Source: Thalassospira sp. ER-Se-21-Dark (lineage in GTDB: Bacteria > Pseudomonadota > Alphaproteobacteria > Rhodospirillales > Thalassospiraceae). Taken from it: a DNA stretch of 64,000 bases. Shown one piece after another: positions 18,680-27,427 of this stretch. Made by a program: the position numbers and the translations under genes. Below the pieces are notes generated by a model. It was not told the origin of the DNA and did no database searches. It saw only the letters and a program-made list of their open reading frames with translations. How positions within the stretch are numbered: the stretch's first letter is position 1; each line of letters starts with the position of its first letter. The DNA is taken from assembly GCF_017922435.1 (NCBI RefSeq), contig NZ_VDEZ01000003.1:1-64000 (forward strand). The letters are read 5' to 3'.

Positions 18680-19464
18680 CTACCAAGTCTGATGCATCAC
18701 CCAAATCTGCCCCGCGGGCCAAAGGCCGCAATGTCCTTGCAGTTGCATCTGGCAAAGGCGGCGTTGGCAAGACCTGGTTTTCCATTACGCTCACCCATGC
18801 GATGGTTCTCGAAGGCCACAAGACCCTTTTGTTTGACGGTGACCTTGGCTTGGCGAACATCGACATTCAGCTTGGCCTGATGCCGAAATATGATCTGGGT
18901 GGCGTGATTGCCGGGCGGATCAGCCTGAAAGATGCGGTCACCCACTTCCCCGATGGTGATTTTGATATCATTGCCGGGCGCAGCGGATCGGGCAGCCTTG
19001 CCAACCTGCCGGCCACCCGGCTTCAGGCGCTGTCGGACGAATTGCTCCAGACCGGCAAGGAATATGATAAAGTATTGATCGATCTTGGTGCCGGTGTTGA
19101 TCAGGGCGTGCGTCAGATGACCGGCCTTGCCAATACGGTGATTGTGATTACCAACGGTGATCCGACGTCTTTGACCGACGCCTATGCCTTTATCAAGATC
19201 ACCCATATGGCCCGCCCGAAAACCGATATCCGGGTGGTGGTCAATATGGCCAAGGACAAGAAAGAAGGTCAGGCGATCTATAACAAGCTTCTCAAGGCGT
19301 GCGAGGGCTTCTTGAAGATTTCGCCGCCGTTGCTTGGCGTTATTCGTGCGGATTCCAAGGTATCGGAATGCATTCGCAACCAGACGCCACTTTTGACCCG
19401 TCATCCGAACTGCGATGCCGCCCAAGATATAGAGGCAATCGCCCAAACCCTTCTTGAGGAGTAG
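18676..19464 (+). CDS. flhG: FlhG/FleN, MinD-like ATPase controlling flagellar number
   Basis: A MinD/ParA-class ATPase that acts with FlhF to limit flagellar number. The 262 residues carry the deviant Walker A SGKGGVGKTWFSI at about 25-37, FDGDLGLANIDIQLGL, and the switch region DLGAGVDQGV, where the Asp of the usual Walker B is kept. A C-terminal amphipathic membrane helix is not obvious by eye. It starts with ATG overlapping the flhF stop (ATGA). The N-terminal FlhF-activating motif seen in some FlhG proteins is not clear. Confidence 0.92.
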   Translation: MTTKSDASPKSAPRAKGRNVLAVASGKGGVGKTWFSITLTHAMVLEGHKTLLFDGDLGLANIDIQLGLMPKYDLGGVIAGRISLKDAVTHFPDGDFDIIAGRSGSGSLANLPATRLQALSDELLQTGKEYDKVLIDLGAGVDQGVRQMTGLANTVIVITNGDPTSLTDAYAFIKITHMARPKTDIRVVVNMAKDKKEGQAIYNKLLKACEGFLKISPPLLGVIRADSKVSECIRNQTPLLTRHPNCDAAQDIEAIAQTLLEE

Positions 19465-19470
19465 GTTGTC

Positions 19471-21114
19471 ATGACGCTCCCGCCACAAGCAATATCGCCC
19501 GGCGCTGCCGTCGGTGGACATGCTTCGGCGGGTGGTACTGCCGGGCAGGCCAATCAGGGGTCGGTCCCGGCACAAATCAATGCAACCGTCACAACCGCCA
19601 CCCCGCAACAGGTCGCTGCCGCACTGGCAAAACTCCCGGTGGAAACGTTGTTGCAGGCATCGGTTCAATCGCAATCGGGCAATCAACTGACCCTTGCCAC
19701 CGCCCTTGGTTCGGTCACGGTCAGGATCCCCACTCCGCTTCCAAGCAATCTCGGCGATCTTCTGTGGGCCCGCATTCCTACAACCAATCCCGGCACCGGA
19801 CAATCCGCAACGGGCGGCAACCCTTCCGATGGCATGCGCCTGCAACTTCTGCCGCAAACCCTGTTGCCAGGGGGATCCGGGGTGACCGGTGCCCTTGCCA
19901 ACGGAAATATCGCTGGCAGCAGCCTGACACCCGGCCAGACATTTGGCGCGGTCACGACATCCATCCTGACCATGCCCAATGGCACCCAGTTGCCGGCCGG
20001 AAGCCAGACACAGGTCATCTTCCTGGGTCAGGGCACGGTAACCGCACAGCAGGCCGCCAATGCCATGGCGTCCGCTGCCCAAGTCGGTTCTGCTGGTTCG
20101 GCGGGTATGGCAGGTGGCGCTGGCACGGGCAGCATGGCTGCCGGAATGGGACCAACCATTGCCGCACAAACAGCCGCCGGGCAGGCCCCCGCTGGCACCT
20201 TGATGCTGACCGGGACAGTCTTGCCCCCTGATAGTGCCGAGGCCCGCCTGCTGCCGCAGGGTTTCACCGCCCTTCGCACCTCTGCCGGGATTGTTGGCAT
20301 CAAATTGCCGGTTCCCGCGCCCACGGGCGCAACCCTGTCATTTAACGTTGATCCATCGGGCGGTGCCAAGGTATCGACATCCGTCCCGATGACCGAGGCA
20401 CAATTGATTGCGCGCGGTCAGGCCGCCGCCCTTACCCATGACTGGGACAGTCTGCACAGGGCGGTTAGTGCCCTTCAGCAACATGATCCCGGTGCAGCAC
20501 TCAGCATGCTGAACAACATTCCCCAGGCTGGCCCCAAACTGACCACCACGATGATGTTCTTCTTTGCTGCCATGACAGGTCAGGGCGGCAGTTTGCGTGG
20601 CTGGCTCGGCGATCGCGCCGCGACCAGCCTGGCCACACTATCCGATACAGACGGTGGCGGGCTTAAACGGCTTGAAGGTGATTTTGCCCAGTTGCGAGCG
20701 ATGGCAACCGAAGAACGTCCGGATGGCTGGCGCGTGATGGCGATGCCGTTCAATATGGGCGACAAGATCGAACAGCTTCAATTGGGTTGGCGGCATGGCG
20801 ATCGTGAAAATGATCCCGACAAACCCGATGATCAGGGCACCCGTTTCCTGCTGGATCTGTCTTTCAGTGTGGTGGGTCACACGCAGCTTGATGGGTTGGT
20901 GAAGGGCGAGGACAGCAAGTTTGATCTGATTGTCCGCACCGAAAACCCGTTGCAATCCCATAACCGCGATGACATTCGCGGCATCTTCCGCGAAGCCCTT
21001 CAAATTGCCGGTTACACCGGCCATATCCTGTTTCAGGATGGGTCGCGTTTTGTCGAAATTGCCCCGGTGCCCGATGGCAAGGACCCGCATTCCCACCATG
21101 GGATCGAGGCATAA
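19471..21114 (+). CDS. FliK-like hook-length control domain protein
   Basis: A 547-residue protein. The first 340 residues are Gly/Ala/Thr/Pro/Gln-rich and low in charge, like an exported extended chain. The C-terminal 150 residues look like a FliK C-terminal domain: a segment beginning WRVMAMPFN, then FLLDLSFSVVGHTQLDGLV, FDLIVRTENPLQ and a final GYTGHILFQDG. No cysteine is present. It is downstream of flhG by 6 nt, with GAGGAG as ribosome site, so it belongs to the fliF-flhA-flhG unit. It could be a second hook/rod-length ruler or a divergent export-switch protein. FliK-like is an inference from pattern only. Confidence 0.6.
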   Translation: MTLPPQAISPGAAVGGHASAGGTAGQANQGSVPAQINATVTTATPQQVAAALAKLPVETLLQASVQSQSGNQLTLATALGSVTVRIPTPLPSNLGDLLWARIPTTNPGTGQSATGGNPSDGMRLQLLPQTLLPGGSGVTGALANGNIAGSSLTPGQTFGAVTTSILTMPNGTQLPAGSQTQVIFLGQGTVTAQQAANAMASAAQVGSAGSAGMAGGAGTGSMAAGMGPTIAAQTAAGQAPAGTLMLTGTVLPPDSAEARLLPQGFTALRTSAGIVGIKLPVPAPTGATLSFNVDPSGGAKVSTSVPMTEAQLIARGQAAALTHDWDSLHRAVSALQQHDPGAALSMLNNIPQAGPKLTTTMMFFFAAMTGQGGSLRGWLGDRAATSLATLSDTDGGGLKRLEGDFAQLRAMATEERPDGWRVMAMPFNMGDKIEQLQLGWRHGDRENDPDKPDDQGTRFLLDLSFSVVGHTQLDGLVKGEDSKFDLIVRTENPLQSHNRDDIRGIFREALQIAGYTGHILFQDGSRFVEIAPVPDGKDPHSHHGIEA

Positions 21115-21200
21115 GCATCATCATTCTGAAATGAATGCTTTTCCTGCCTCGGGCGCGGACCTATCCTTGAATTTACCTCTTATGACAACGGTTGGAAGCC

Positions 21201-21602
21201 ATGCTTGAGATTTATCAGCGCCGTAATCTGATCCAGACAGAGCCGAACCCGGGTACAAGGATTGATTATGTCGTTACCCTGCAAAGCAATCTGACCGGTG
21301 CCAAGGATGTCTTTCCGGCACGCTTGACGCTGCGTTATGTGCCGGACCGCCTGATCCTTAAAACCAGCAATCTCGCAGAATATTACGCAGAGATCGCCAG
21401 TATCGAGTTCGAGAATTTCGAAGCCGCCGCCGTTTTGTTGATGGATGATTTCAACAACGAACTGGTGCCGCGCTGGATCAGCCTGCGTCTGGACAAACAG
21501 ACAGCCGATAACGATCAGGTCTTCCACCACGAAACCGCGCTTGAAGACCGGCAGCCGAAATGGGGCAACCCGCGGCTTCTGGATCGGCTTGAACGTTACT
21601 AA
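21201..21602 (+). CDS. QueF-like T-fold protein without catalytic cysteine
   Basis: A 133-residue protein. By eye it lines up with QueF (preQ0 nitrile reductase, tunnelling fold): PNPGTRIDY near the start, RLTLRYVPD in the middle, then SNLAEYY, FENFEAAAVLLMDDF and VPRW, with spacing almost identical to QueF. The QueF segment that carries the catalytic Cys (TSLCPxTGQPDF) is shortened to a stretch around NLTGAKDVF with no Cys, so nitrile reduction is unlikely. The ATG at 21201 is preferred over a TTG three codons upstream, although GGAAG is very close to it. It ends the flagellar block and may be a structural or ligand-binding relic. Its function is unknown. Confidence 0.5.
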   Translation: MLEIYQRRNLIQTEPNPGTRIDYVVTLQSNLTGAKDVFPARLTLRYVPDRLILKTSNLAEYYAEIASIEFENFEAAAVLLMDDFNNELVPRWISLRLDKQTADNDQVFHHETALEDRQPKWGNPRLLDRLERY

Positions 21603-21606
21603 GCAA

Positions 21607-22161
21607 TCAGCGGAACGGGTTCCCGTGCACCCACTGGGTCAGGGAATAACGAAGACCCGCCGTGGTCGGTGCAACGCGATGCAAAACAAAGCTCGGAAAG
21701 AAGATCGCAGATCCCCGCGCCATCGGTGCATCGATAAAATGCCCGGCCGGGTTAAGCTGCAATTGCCCGCCTTCATACTGATCGGGCTCGGAAAGCTGGA
21801 TCACCATGGTCAGTTTGCGACGACGTGCAACGTCTGATGCGCCGACGTCACTGTGCCAATCATAATGGCCGCGCAAATCCCCGGCATAGCAGGCAATCTG
21901 GGCATCCTCGGCAAACTCTGTCAGGGAAAAGTCAAAGACGTTGCGATTGACCTCGGCAACCAGATCGACAATGCGCCGACAGACAACCGGTTCCTGTTCT
22001 TCGTTAAACCATGTGATTTTGGATCGGCGAATATGGGTCGCTGCCTGCCCCTGTACGAGGCCACCTTCATCCATCTCGTGGGCAAAGCCATTGATCAGAC
22101 GGTCACAGGTCGCCGGATCAAGCGCATCCGGGACAATTGCAAACATTTCTTCAGGGAACAT
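21607..22161 (-). CDS. 2-oxoglutarate/Fe(II)-dependent oxygenase (PKHD/P4Hc type)
   Basis: A 184-residue dioxygenase of the prolyl-4-hydroxylase-like fold. The metal triad is clear: His103 and Asp105 in YDWHSDVG and His161 in FVLHRV. Arg171 in GLRYSL would bind the 2-oxoglutarate carboxylate. GGQLQL matches the family's core strand. The substrate is unknown; relatives hydroxylate proteins or small molecules. It converges on the QueF-like gene with only 4 nt between stop codons, leaving no room for a terminator. The region upstream of its start holds its likely promoter, not resolved. Confidence 0.85.
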   Translation of the reverse strand: MFPEEMFAIVPDALDPATCDRLINGFAHEMDEGGLVQGQAATHIRRSKITWFNEEQEPVVCRRIVDLVAEVNRNVFDFSLTEFAEDAQIACYAGDLRGHYDWHSDVGASDVARRRKLTMVIQLSEPDQYEGGQLQLNPAGHFIDAPMARGSAIFFPSFVLHRVAPTTAGLRYSLTQWVHGNPFR

Positions 22162-22303
22162 TTACGACACTCTCCAGGCCGCACGGGCCTTTTGATTTAA
22201 CGTCTGGGGCCCAAGATCATTCTTTGCGACAAGATGCTCTTAAGACCAATCATCGCGCGATACCAGAAAATTCAAAACATGTCATCGATCCATGTTCGTG
22301 TAT

Positions 22304-22954
22304 CTAGCCACGCAGTTCAATCACCCTACCACCGGCCGCTGCGCCGTCTTCGGGATCATGGGTTACCATCAGGGTCGGCAGGCTGTTCTTGCGGCAAAGG
22401 TCAAACACAAACGACCTGAATTGGGATCGAAGACCACTATCGAGTTTTGAAAATGGCTCATCAAGCAACAAGGCACAAGGTTCTGACAACAGAACCCGCA
22501 TCAGGGCCACTCGCGCGCGCTGTCCGCCCGACAGTGTTGCCGGATCACGATCATAGAACCCGTCCATCTCGGCACTGCCAAGGGCTGCCTCAACCCGCGC
22601 CCGCCGGGCCGCACGCCCCTTGATATGCAAGGGCAAGGCAAAGGCCAGATTGCCGCCCACCGAAAGATGAGGAAACAGCAAGTCATCCTGAAACAGAATG
22701 CCGACATGGCGGTCTTGTGGTGCCAAGCCATCAAGCAACCTGCCATCAAGAACCACTTGGCCGGTCACCTCAAACGCATCGGGCAAGGTGCCACAGATAT
22801 GCCCAAGCAAACTGGATTTCCCCGATCCGCTGGGCCCCATCAGGGTGACAATCTCGCCCGGTGCAATGGTCATATCGACCGCAACCAGTTCACGCCCGTC
22901 AAGGCGCACCCGCACGTCATGCAATTCCAGACCGTTTTTGGCTGCTTCAGGCAT
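22304..22954 (-). CDS. ynjD: ABC transporter ATP-binding protein (YnjD-like)
   Basis: A 216-residue nucleotide-binding subunit: Walker A GPSGSGKSS 40-48, Q-loop Gln89, signature LSGGQ 141-145, Walker B LLLDEP 162-167 and the H-loop in VTHDPEDG. The short length with no C-terminal regulatory domain fits the YnjD subgroup. It lies 12 nt downstream of the permease gene and is the last gene of a binding protein-permease-ATPase operon. The substrate of this family is not established; relatives of the wider group carry thiamine, Fe3+, sulfate or polyamines. Confidence 0.88.
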   Translation of the reverse strand: MPEAAKNGLELHDVRVRLDGRELVAVDMTIAPGEIVTLMGPSGSGKSSLLGHICGTLPDAFEVTGQVVLDGRLLDGLAPQDRHVGILFQDDLLFPHLSVGGNLAFALPLHIKGRAARRARVEAALGSAEMDGFYDRDPATLSGGQRARVALMRVLLSEPCALLLDEPFSKLDSGLRSQFRSFVFDLCRKNSLPTLMVTHDPEDGAAAGGRVIELRG

Positions 22955-22966
22955 GCAGCATCCTTC

Positions 22967-24652
22967 TCATCCTTTGTTCTGGGCACCCATGCCGCGCCGG
23001 TGACGGAATAAAACCGCCGGGATCAGCAAGGCCAGGGCAAATCCGGCAAACGGTAAAACCATCTGAAACAGCCCATAAATCCCGATCATCCGACGATCTC
23101 CGCCCGATGCCAAGGCAACCGCCTCGGTGGTGACGGTGGCAAAGCGCCCTGCCCCGATCAGAAGCGTTGGCAAATATTGCCCGACCGTCACGGCAAGCCC
23201 GACGGCGGCGGCGGTTAAAACCGCACGGGTCAACAGCGGCAAACGCACCTGCCAGAACACCCGCGCGGGCGACGCGCCAAGACAAAGGGCCGTCTGCCCA
23301 TAGCGCGGATCAAGGGTGCGAAACGGTTCAGACAGGGATAAAAACACATAGGGTGCAACAAACACCAGATGCCCAAGAACGACCGAGACCAAGGTACGTT
23401 CCAGCCCAAGCAGGCTAAAGAACACCTGCAAGCCAAACATAAAGCTGATTTGCGGCACCAGAAGCGGCAGATAAATCAAAAACATCGCCCGCCGCCCCGC
23501 GACCTTGCCGGTGCGTACCTCGTTCTCAAGACAGGCCAGAACCATTGTCACGGCAATCACAACCGCCGGAATACCGATAAGAAGGGTCGTGGTCAGGCTA
23601 TTGCCAATCGCATCAAGTTCCCGCGCCCAGAGACGCAATGAAAAACCACGCGGCAAAAGATCGGGAAACGCCCAGAACCCGGCAACACTCCAGACCAGCA
23701 AGACCACAAGCCCAAGAACCACCGTCCCAGCCGCCACCAGCGCCATCACCGCTGCCCCCCCGCGCGCAGCACCATCACGCTTGCACCGGTTGCCATCAAC
23801 AGCCCACTGCGCACCGATTATCGCCACAAGCCGCTCGCCCGCAATCCAGATTGCCATGGCCGCGATCACGATCAGCAATTGCAGCACGGCTGCACTTGAT
23901 GCCATGAACCGCAATGCAAGATCGGGATCGGACAACCATCCCAGAATGCGCACCGCAAGCGGAGCCGGTGTTGTCGGGGCCAGAATGATCGCCACATCAA
24001 CAACCGACGTCGAATAGGCCAGAACCGCCAGAACCGGCAAACGGATCTGTGGATAGATGCGTGGCAATGTTGCCTTGAACCATCCGGCAATCCTGCCATA
24101 GCCAAGACTTGCTGTGACCTGTGCCGTGCGGTCTGTGTCTGCCTGCGGCAAGGCTGAAAGCGTCATCAGAAACAGAAACGGGATTTCCTTGGCAACCAGT
24201 CCGGCAATCAGGGCGATGCCCCACGGGTCATGGATGATCGCAACATCCGGGGGTCGATCCCAACCGGTAAATTGGGCCACCACCCGAACAAACCAGCCCG
24301 ATGGCGCAATCAAAAATGCCAGACCAAACGCCGCCGTCGCATGCGGTACCGACAGGATCGGCGAGAGGATCCGCTGCAAGGCGTGAAAAGTGCGCGTGCC
24401 CTGCCATGCGGCACAAAACAGCATGACAATCGCAACCGAGACAAAGGTTGCGATCAATCCATTGGCCAATGAAAGCCGGATCGAGGCCCCTAACCCCGGC
24501 TGTGCTACCAAAGCCTGCCATGGATCAAGGCTGGGCGTTGTGCCCCCAAGGGCCGGCAATATCCCGAACGCAGGCAAGATTGTTCCGATCAGTCCGGCAG
24601 AAACCGGGCCAATCATCAGAACAATCGTCAGGATCGGGATAAATCGCAGCAT
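22967..24652 (-). CDS. ynjC: ABC transporter permease, two fused permease domains (YnjC-like)
   Basis: A 561-residue integral membrane protein with about twelve hydrophobic segments, made of two binding-protein-dependent permease domains in tandem (about 1-270 and 300-550). Each has an EAA-type loop. The stretch GLAFLIAPSGWF and the nearby KEIPFLFLMTLSALPQ are typical of YnjC. It follows the binding-protein gene by 6 nt and precedes the ATPase gene, giving a complete importer. Confidence 0.85.
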   Translation of the reverse strand: MLRFIPILTIVLMIGPVSAGLIGTILPAFGILPALGGTTPSLDPWQALVAQPGLGASIRLSLANGLIATFVSVAIVMLFCAAWQGTRTFHALQRILSPILSVPHATAAFGLAFLIAPSGWFVRVVAQFTGWDRPPDVAIIHDPWGIALIAGLVAKEIPFLFLMTLSALPQADTDRTAQVTASLGYGRIAGWFKATLPRIYPQIRLPVLAVLAYSTSVVDVAIILAPTTPAPLAVRILGWLSDPDLALRFMASSAAVLQLLIVIAAMAIWIAGERLVAIIGAQWAVDGNRCKRDGAARGGAAVMALVAAGTVVLGLVVLLVWSVAGFWAFPDLLPRGFSLRLWARELDAIGNSLTTTLLIGIPAVVIAVTMVLACLENEVRTGKVAGRRAMFLIYLPLLVPQISFMFGLQVFFSLLGLERTLVSVVLGHLVFVAPYVFLSLSEPFRTLDPRYGQTALCLGASPARVFWQVRLPLLTRAVLTAAAVGLAVTVGQYLPTLLIGAGRFATVTTEAVALASGGDRRMIGIYGLFQMVLPFAGFALALLIPAVLFRHRRGMGAQNKG

Positions 24653-24658
24653 GCGCGA

Positions 24659-25900
24659 TTATTGCACAACGCCGTAACGCTTCTGCCATTCCGTTTCGAC
24701 AAGCGACATCCAGCTTGGATGCGGTTCGGGCAAGACAGTGCCGCGCTCAGAGGGCGCAAGCGATGCGATGCCGAGATCAAGATTGGCAAAGGCTTCCTGC
24801 ATGTCTTTGGGAAGTTTATCCATCGCCAGAACCGTATCCGCGCCCCAATATTTCGGGTCCTGCTTGCGCAGTTGGGCTTCGGGTGACATCAGGAAATCGG
24901 CCAGTACAACCGCGCCTGCCTTGGCCGACGCGTTATAGGGGATGGCGACAAAGTTGGTATTGCCAAGGGTGCCATTCTCAAACACATAGGACCGCACGGT
25001 ATCGGGAAGCTCGAACGCCTCGATCGCCGATGACACTTCTCCAGAACTGAACGAAAACGCGATATCGACCTCGTTATCGGCCAGAAGGGTGCGCATCGAT
25101 GCCCCATTCTGCGGATAGGCTTGACCATCGCGCCACAAAAGCGGCTGCAAGTCTTCAAGATAGCCCCAAAGCGGTGCCAGGGTCGCCTCGGCATCGGTTT
25201 CATCGGCGGGCTGTTGCAAAACTTTCGGATCTTTGACCAGTTCGGTCAGAATCTGTTTAAGGAAGGTAGAGCCCATATAGTTCGGCGGCTGCGGATAGGT
25301 AAAGCGGCCCGGATGTTTCACCAGCCATTCCAGCAATTGCTGGGCGGACTTCGGAACAGTATCAAGCTTGGCGGTATCGTAATAGAAACTGACCTGCGCC
25401 ATGCCCCATGGGGCTTCAAGCCCGTCGGTCGGAACGGTGAAGTCATTGATCACGGTTGGTTTGCCTTCGACATCGACATAGGCAAAGTTTGGCGTCTGTT
25501 CTGCCCATGGCCCGAACAAAAGGTCATTGCGCTTCATCGCGGCAAAGTTTTCGCCATTAATCCAGATCATGTCGACGGCACCGCCATCATCAACACCGGC
25601 GGTCTTTTCCGACAAAACGCGGGTAACGGCATCGGCGGTATCGGTCAGTTTGACTTGGACCACCTCAACGCCATAGCGTTCGCGCACCTGTTCACCGGCC
25701 CAGGCGATGTAATCATTAATGCGCGGCTCCCCACCCCAGGCATGCCAGTAAACGGTCTGGCCACGGGCCTGATCAAGAACCGATTGCCAGTTTCCGACAT
25801 CCGGTGCCGGGTCTGCAAAGGCAGGCGTCGACAACGTCGTCGTCGCAAACCCCACTGCCAACGCCAAAGCAGAAACGAAAGTGCGCATTTTTGATCGCAT
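24659..25900 (-). CDS. ynjB: ABC transporter substrate-binding protein (YnjB-like)
   Basis: A 413-residue periplasmic solute-binding protein. From the chosen start (MRSKMRTFVSALAL) there is a typical Sec signal with a cleavage site near the sequence TPAFA. The mature part begins with a long lobe containing WHAWGGEPRINDYIAW, typical of the YnjB group. The ATG at 25900 is chosen because AAAGGA lies 10 nt upstream; an in-frame ATG ten codons earlier lacks such a site and would spoil the signal peptide. It is the first gene of the ynjBCD operon. No TPP or other riboswitch was recognised in its leader. Confidence 0.85.
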   Translation of the reverse strand: MRSKMRTFVSALALAVGFATTTLSTPAFADPAPDVGNWQSVLDQARGQTVYWHAWGGEPRINDYIAWAGEQVRERYGVEVVQVKLTDTADAVTRVLSEKTAGVDDGGAVDMIWINGENFAAMKRNDLLFGPWAEQTPNFAYVDVEGKPTVINDFTVPTDGLEAPWGMAQVSFYYDTAKLDTVPKSAQQLLEWLVKHPGRFTYPQPPNYMGSTFLKQILTELVKDPKVLQQPADETDAEATLAPLWGYLEDLQPLLWRDGQAYPQNGASMRTLLADNEVDIAFSFSSGEVSSAIEAFELPDTVRSYVFENGTLGNTNFVAIPYNASAKAGAVVLADFLMSPEAQLRKQDPKYWGADTVLAMDKLPKDMQEAFANLDLGIASLAPSERGTVLPEPHPSWMSLVETEWQKRYGVVQ

Positions 25901-26095
25901 CTCGGACAATCCTTTTACCTGATGACCCAAAGCCGTTCCCGCATGCCGGGTGTGACTGGTTGATTGGTTTTATACCCGTCAGTTTTTCAACAGACGGCAC
26001 ATAAAATCAATTCACGCTTGCGTTAGGGGCCTATCAAACACACTTTGTCTGCAACAAGTTGTTCGCTTTTTGCGCCCCTGTTTAGGAAGTTTTCG

Positions 26096-26830
26096 ATGTT
26101 TGAATGGATGAGTGATCCCAACATGTGGATGGGCCTTGCCACCCTGACCGCGCTGGAAATTGTTCTGGGCATCGACAACATCGTTTTCCTGTCGGTGATT
26201 GTCTCGAAACTTCCGCAAAACCAACAGGCATCGGCGCGCCGCATCGGTCTTCTTGCGGCGATGGGCATGCGGCTGGGGCTTTTGGCGGGTATCGCATGGG
26301 TCATGCAACTGACTTCGCCGCTTTTCGCAGCCTTTGGTCAGGAAATCAGCGGCCGCGATATGATCCTTATTTTTGGTGGTCTGTTCCTGATTGCCAAGGC
26401 GTCCAAGGAAATTCATCACACCATTGACGAGCCCGAAGAACACGGCCCGGGCAAAATCATGTCGAGCTTTGCCATGACCATCGTGCAGATCATGCTGCTT
26501 GATATGATTTTCTCGCTTGATAGCGTCATCACAGCGGTTGGTCTGGTCGATCATATCTCGATCATGGTGATTGCGGTCATCGCATCAGTTCTGGTGATGC
26601 TGATGGCGGCCAAGACCATTGGCGATTTTGTCGAACAAAATCCCTCTGTCAAAATGTTAGCGCTATCATTCCTTATTCTGGTAGGGTTTGTGCTGCTGCT
26701 TGACGGGGTCGAAATACACGTGCCGAAAGGCTACATCTATTTTGCAATGGCCTTTAGCCTGTCGGTGGAGACGCTCAATCTTCTGAACCACAAACGTAAA
26801 CTCAAACGTCGTGCGCAAGAGAATGGCTGA
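26096..26830 (+). CDS. TerC family integral membrane protein (YgdQ-like)
   Basis: A 244-residue membrane protein with about seven helices. The TerC family hallmarks are GIDNIVFLSV (25-34) and LDSVITAVGL (141-150), whose acidic residues are thought to bind a metal ion in the membrane; members of the family export Mn2+ or affect metal and tellurite resistance. The ATG at 26096 follows AGGAAG; an upstream ATG at 26045 has no such site. The next gene starts at its stop codon (TGATG). The gap from 25901 to 26095 holds divergent promoters but no recognised riboswitch. Confidence 0.9.
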   Translation: MFEWMSDPNMWMGLATLTALEIVLGIDNIVFLSVIVSKLPQNQQASARRIGLLAAMGMRLGLLAGIAWVMQLTSPLFAAFGQEISGRDMILIFGGLFLIAKASKEIHHTIDEPEEHGPGKIMSSFAMTIVQIMLLDMIFSLDSVITAVGLVDHISIMVIAVIASVLVMLMAAKTIGDFVEQNPSVKMLALSFLILVGFVLLLDGVEIHVPKGYIYFAMAFSLSVETLNLLNHKRKLKRRAQENG

Positions 26831-27309
26831 TGAAAAAAGTTGATCCGCCGCTATGTCTGGCAAACGCCTTCATGGAACGCGAACTTGAAAACGTCGACGT
26901 ATTTGAGTTTCCCGAAGGCACACGCACAGCCGCCGACGCCGCAAACGCCATTGGCTGCGATATCAGCGACATTGGGAAATCACTGGTCTTCATGACCGAG
27001 GCATCCCGCCCGGTCCTGATCATCATGAACGGTGCCGATCAAGTCGATCTCGACAAGGTCGCCGCCCTGCTGCGTTTATCCGTCCGCAAGGCCGATGCAG
27101 CCGAAGTCCGCGAACATACAGGCTACGCCATTGGCGGCGTTCCGCCCTTTGGCCACGCCAAGCCCGTGGAAACGCTGATTGATAAAAAACTTCTGGCAAA
27201 GAAAACCGTCTGGCTTGCCGCCGGGACACCCAAAACAGTGTTTGAGTTTAAAACAAGCGACCTCAAGCGCTTAACCGGCATCGAAACCGGCGTTAATATC
27301 GCCGTCTGA
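26830..27309 (+). CDS. YbaK/EbsC family aminoacyl-tRNA deacylase-like protein
   Basis: A 159-residue protein of the YbaK/ProX fold, which trans-edits mischarged tRNAs such as Cys-tRNA(Pro) or Ala-tRNA(Pro). Signature parts are GKSLVFM, the motif GYAIGGVPPFGH, and a C-terminal GTPKTVFEF strand. It lacks the N-terminal extension of ProRS insertion domains. Translation is coupled to the TerC gene by the overlap TGATG. Which amino acid it removes cannot be read from the sequence. Confidence 0.9.
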   Translation: MKKVDPPLCLANAFMERELENVDVFEFPEGTRTAADAANAIGCDISDIGKSLVFMTEASRPVLIIMNGADQVDLDKVAALLRLSVRKADAAEVREHTGYAIGGVPPFGHAKPVETLIDKKLLAKKTVWLAAGTPKTVFEFKTSDLKRLTGIETGVNIAV

Positions 27310-27338
27310 CAACGCCAACGCAGTTTAAACCTTCTCTA

Positions 27339-27376
27339 TTTCAGATTGTTTTCTATTCACAAAAACAATCTGAAAA
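27339..27376. repeat. Inverted repeat upstream of lipoprotein gene
   Basis: TTTCAGATTGTTTT and AAAACAATCTGAAA form a 14-bp inverted repeat with a short loop. It has T- or A-rich ends on both strands, so it could be a bidirectional terminator after the YbaK gene or an operator for the lipoprotein gene at 27428. Confidence 0.6.
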
Positions 27377-27427
27377 GATATTCCTGAATCGGACCGAGTT
27401 TCTGATTTCTACTGGAGTATCAAACAG

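Noticed and set aside
18697..20169. A 490-codon open frame on the - strand across flhG and the FliK-like gene
   Set aside because: It spans two real genes antisense, with random composition.
25901..26022. Possible TPP riboswitch in the leader of the ynjB operon
   Set aside because: The CUGAGA and ACCUGA elements of the THI box are absent.
26025..26079. Possible Mn2+ (yybP-ykoY) riboswitch before the TerC-family gene
   Set aside because: Only a 6-bp long-range pairing AGGGGC/GCCCCT was seen; the conserved loop sequences of this riboswitch were not found.
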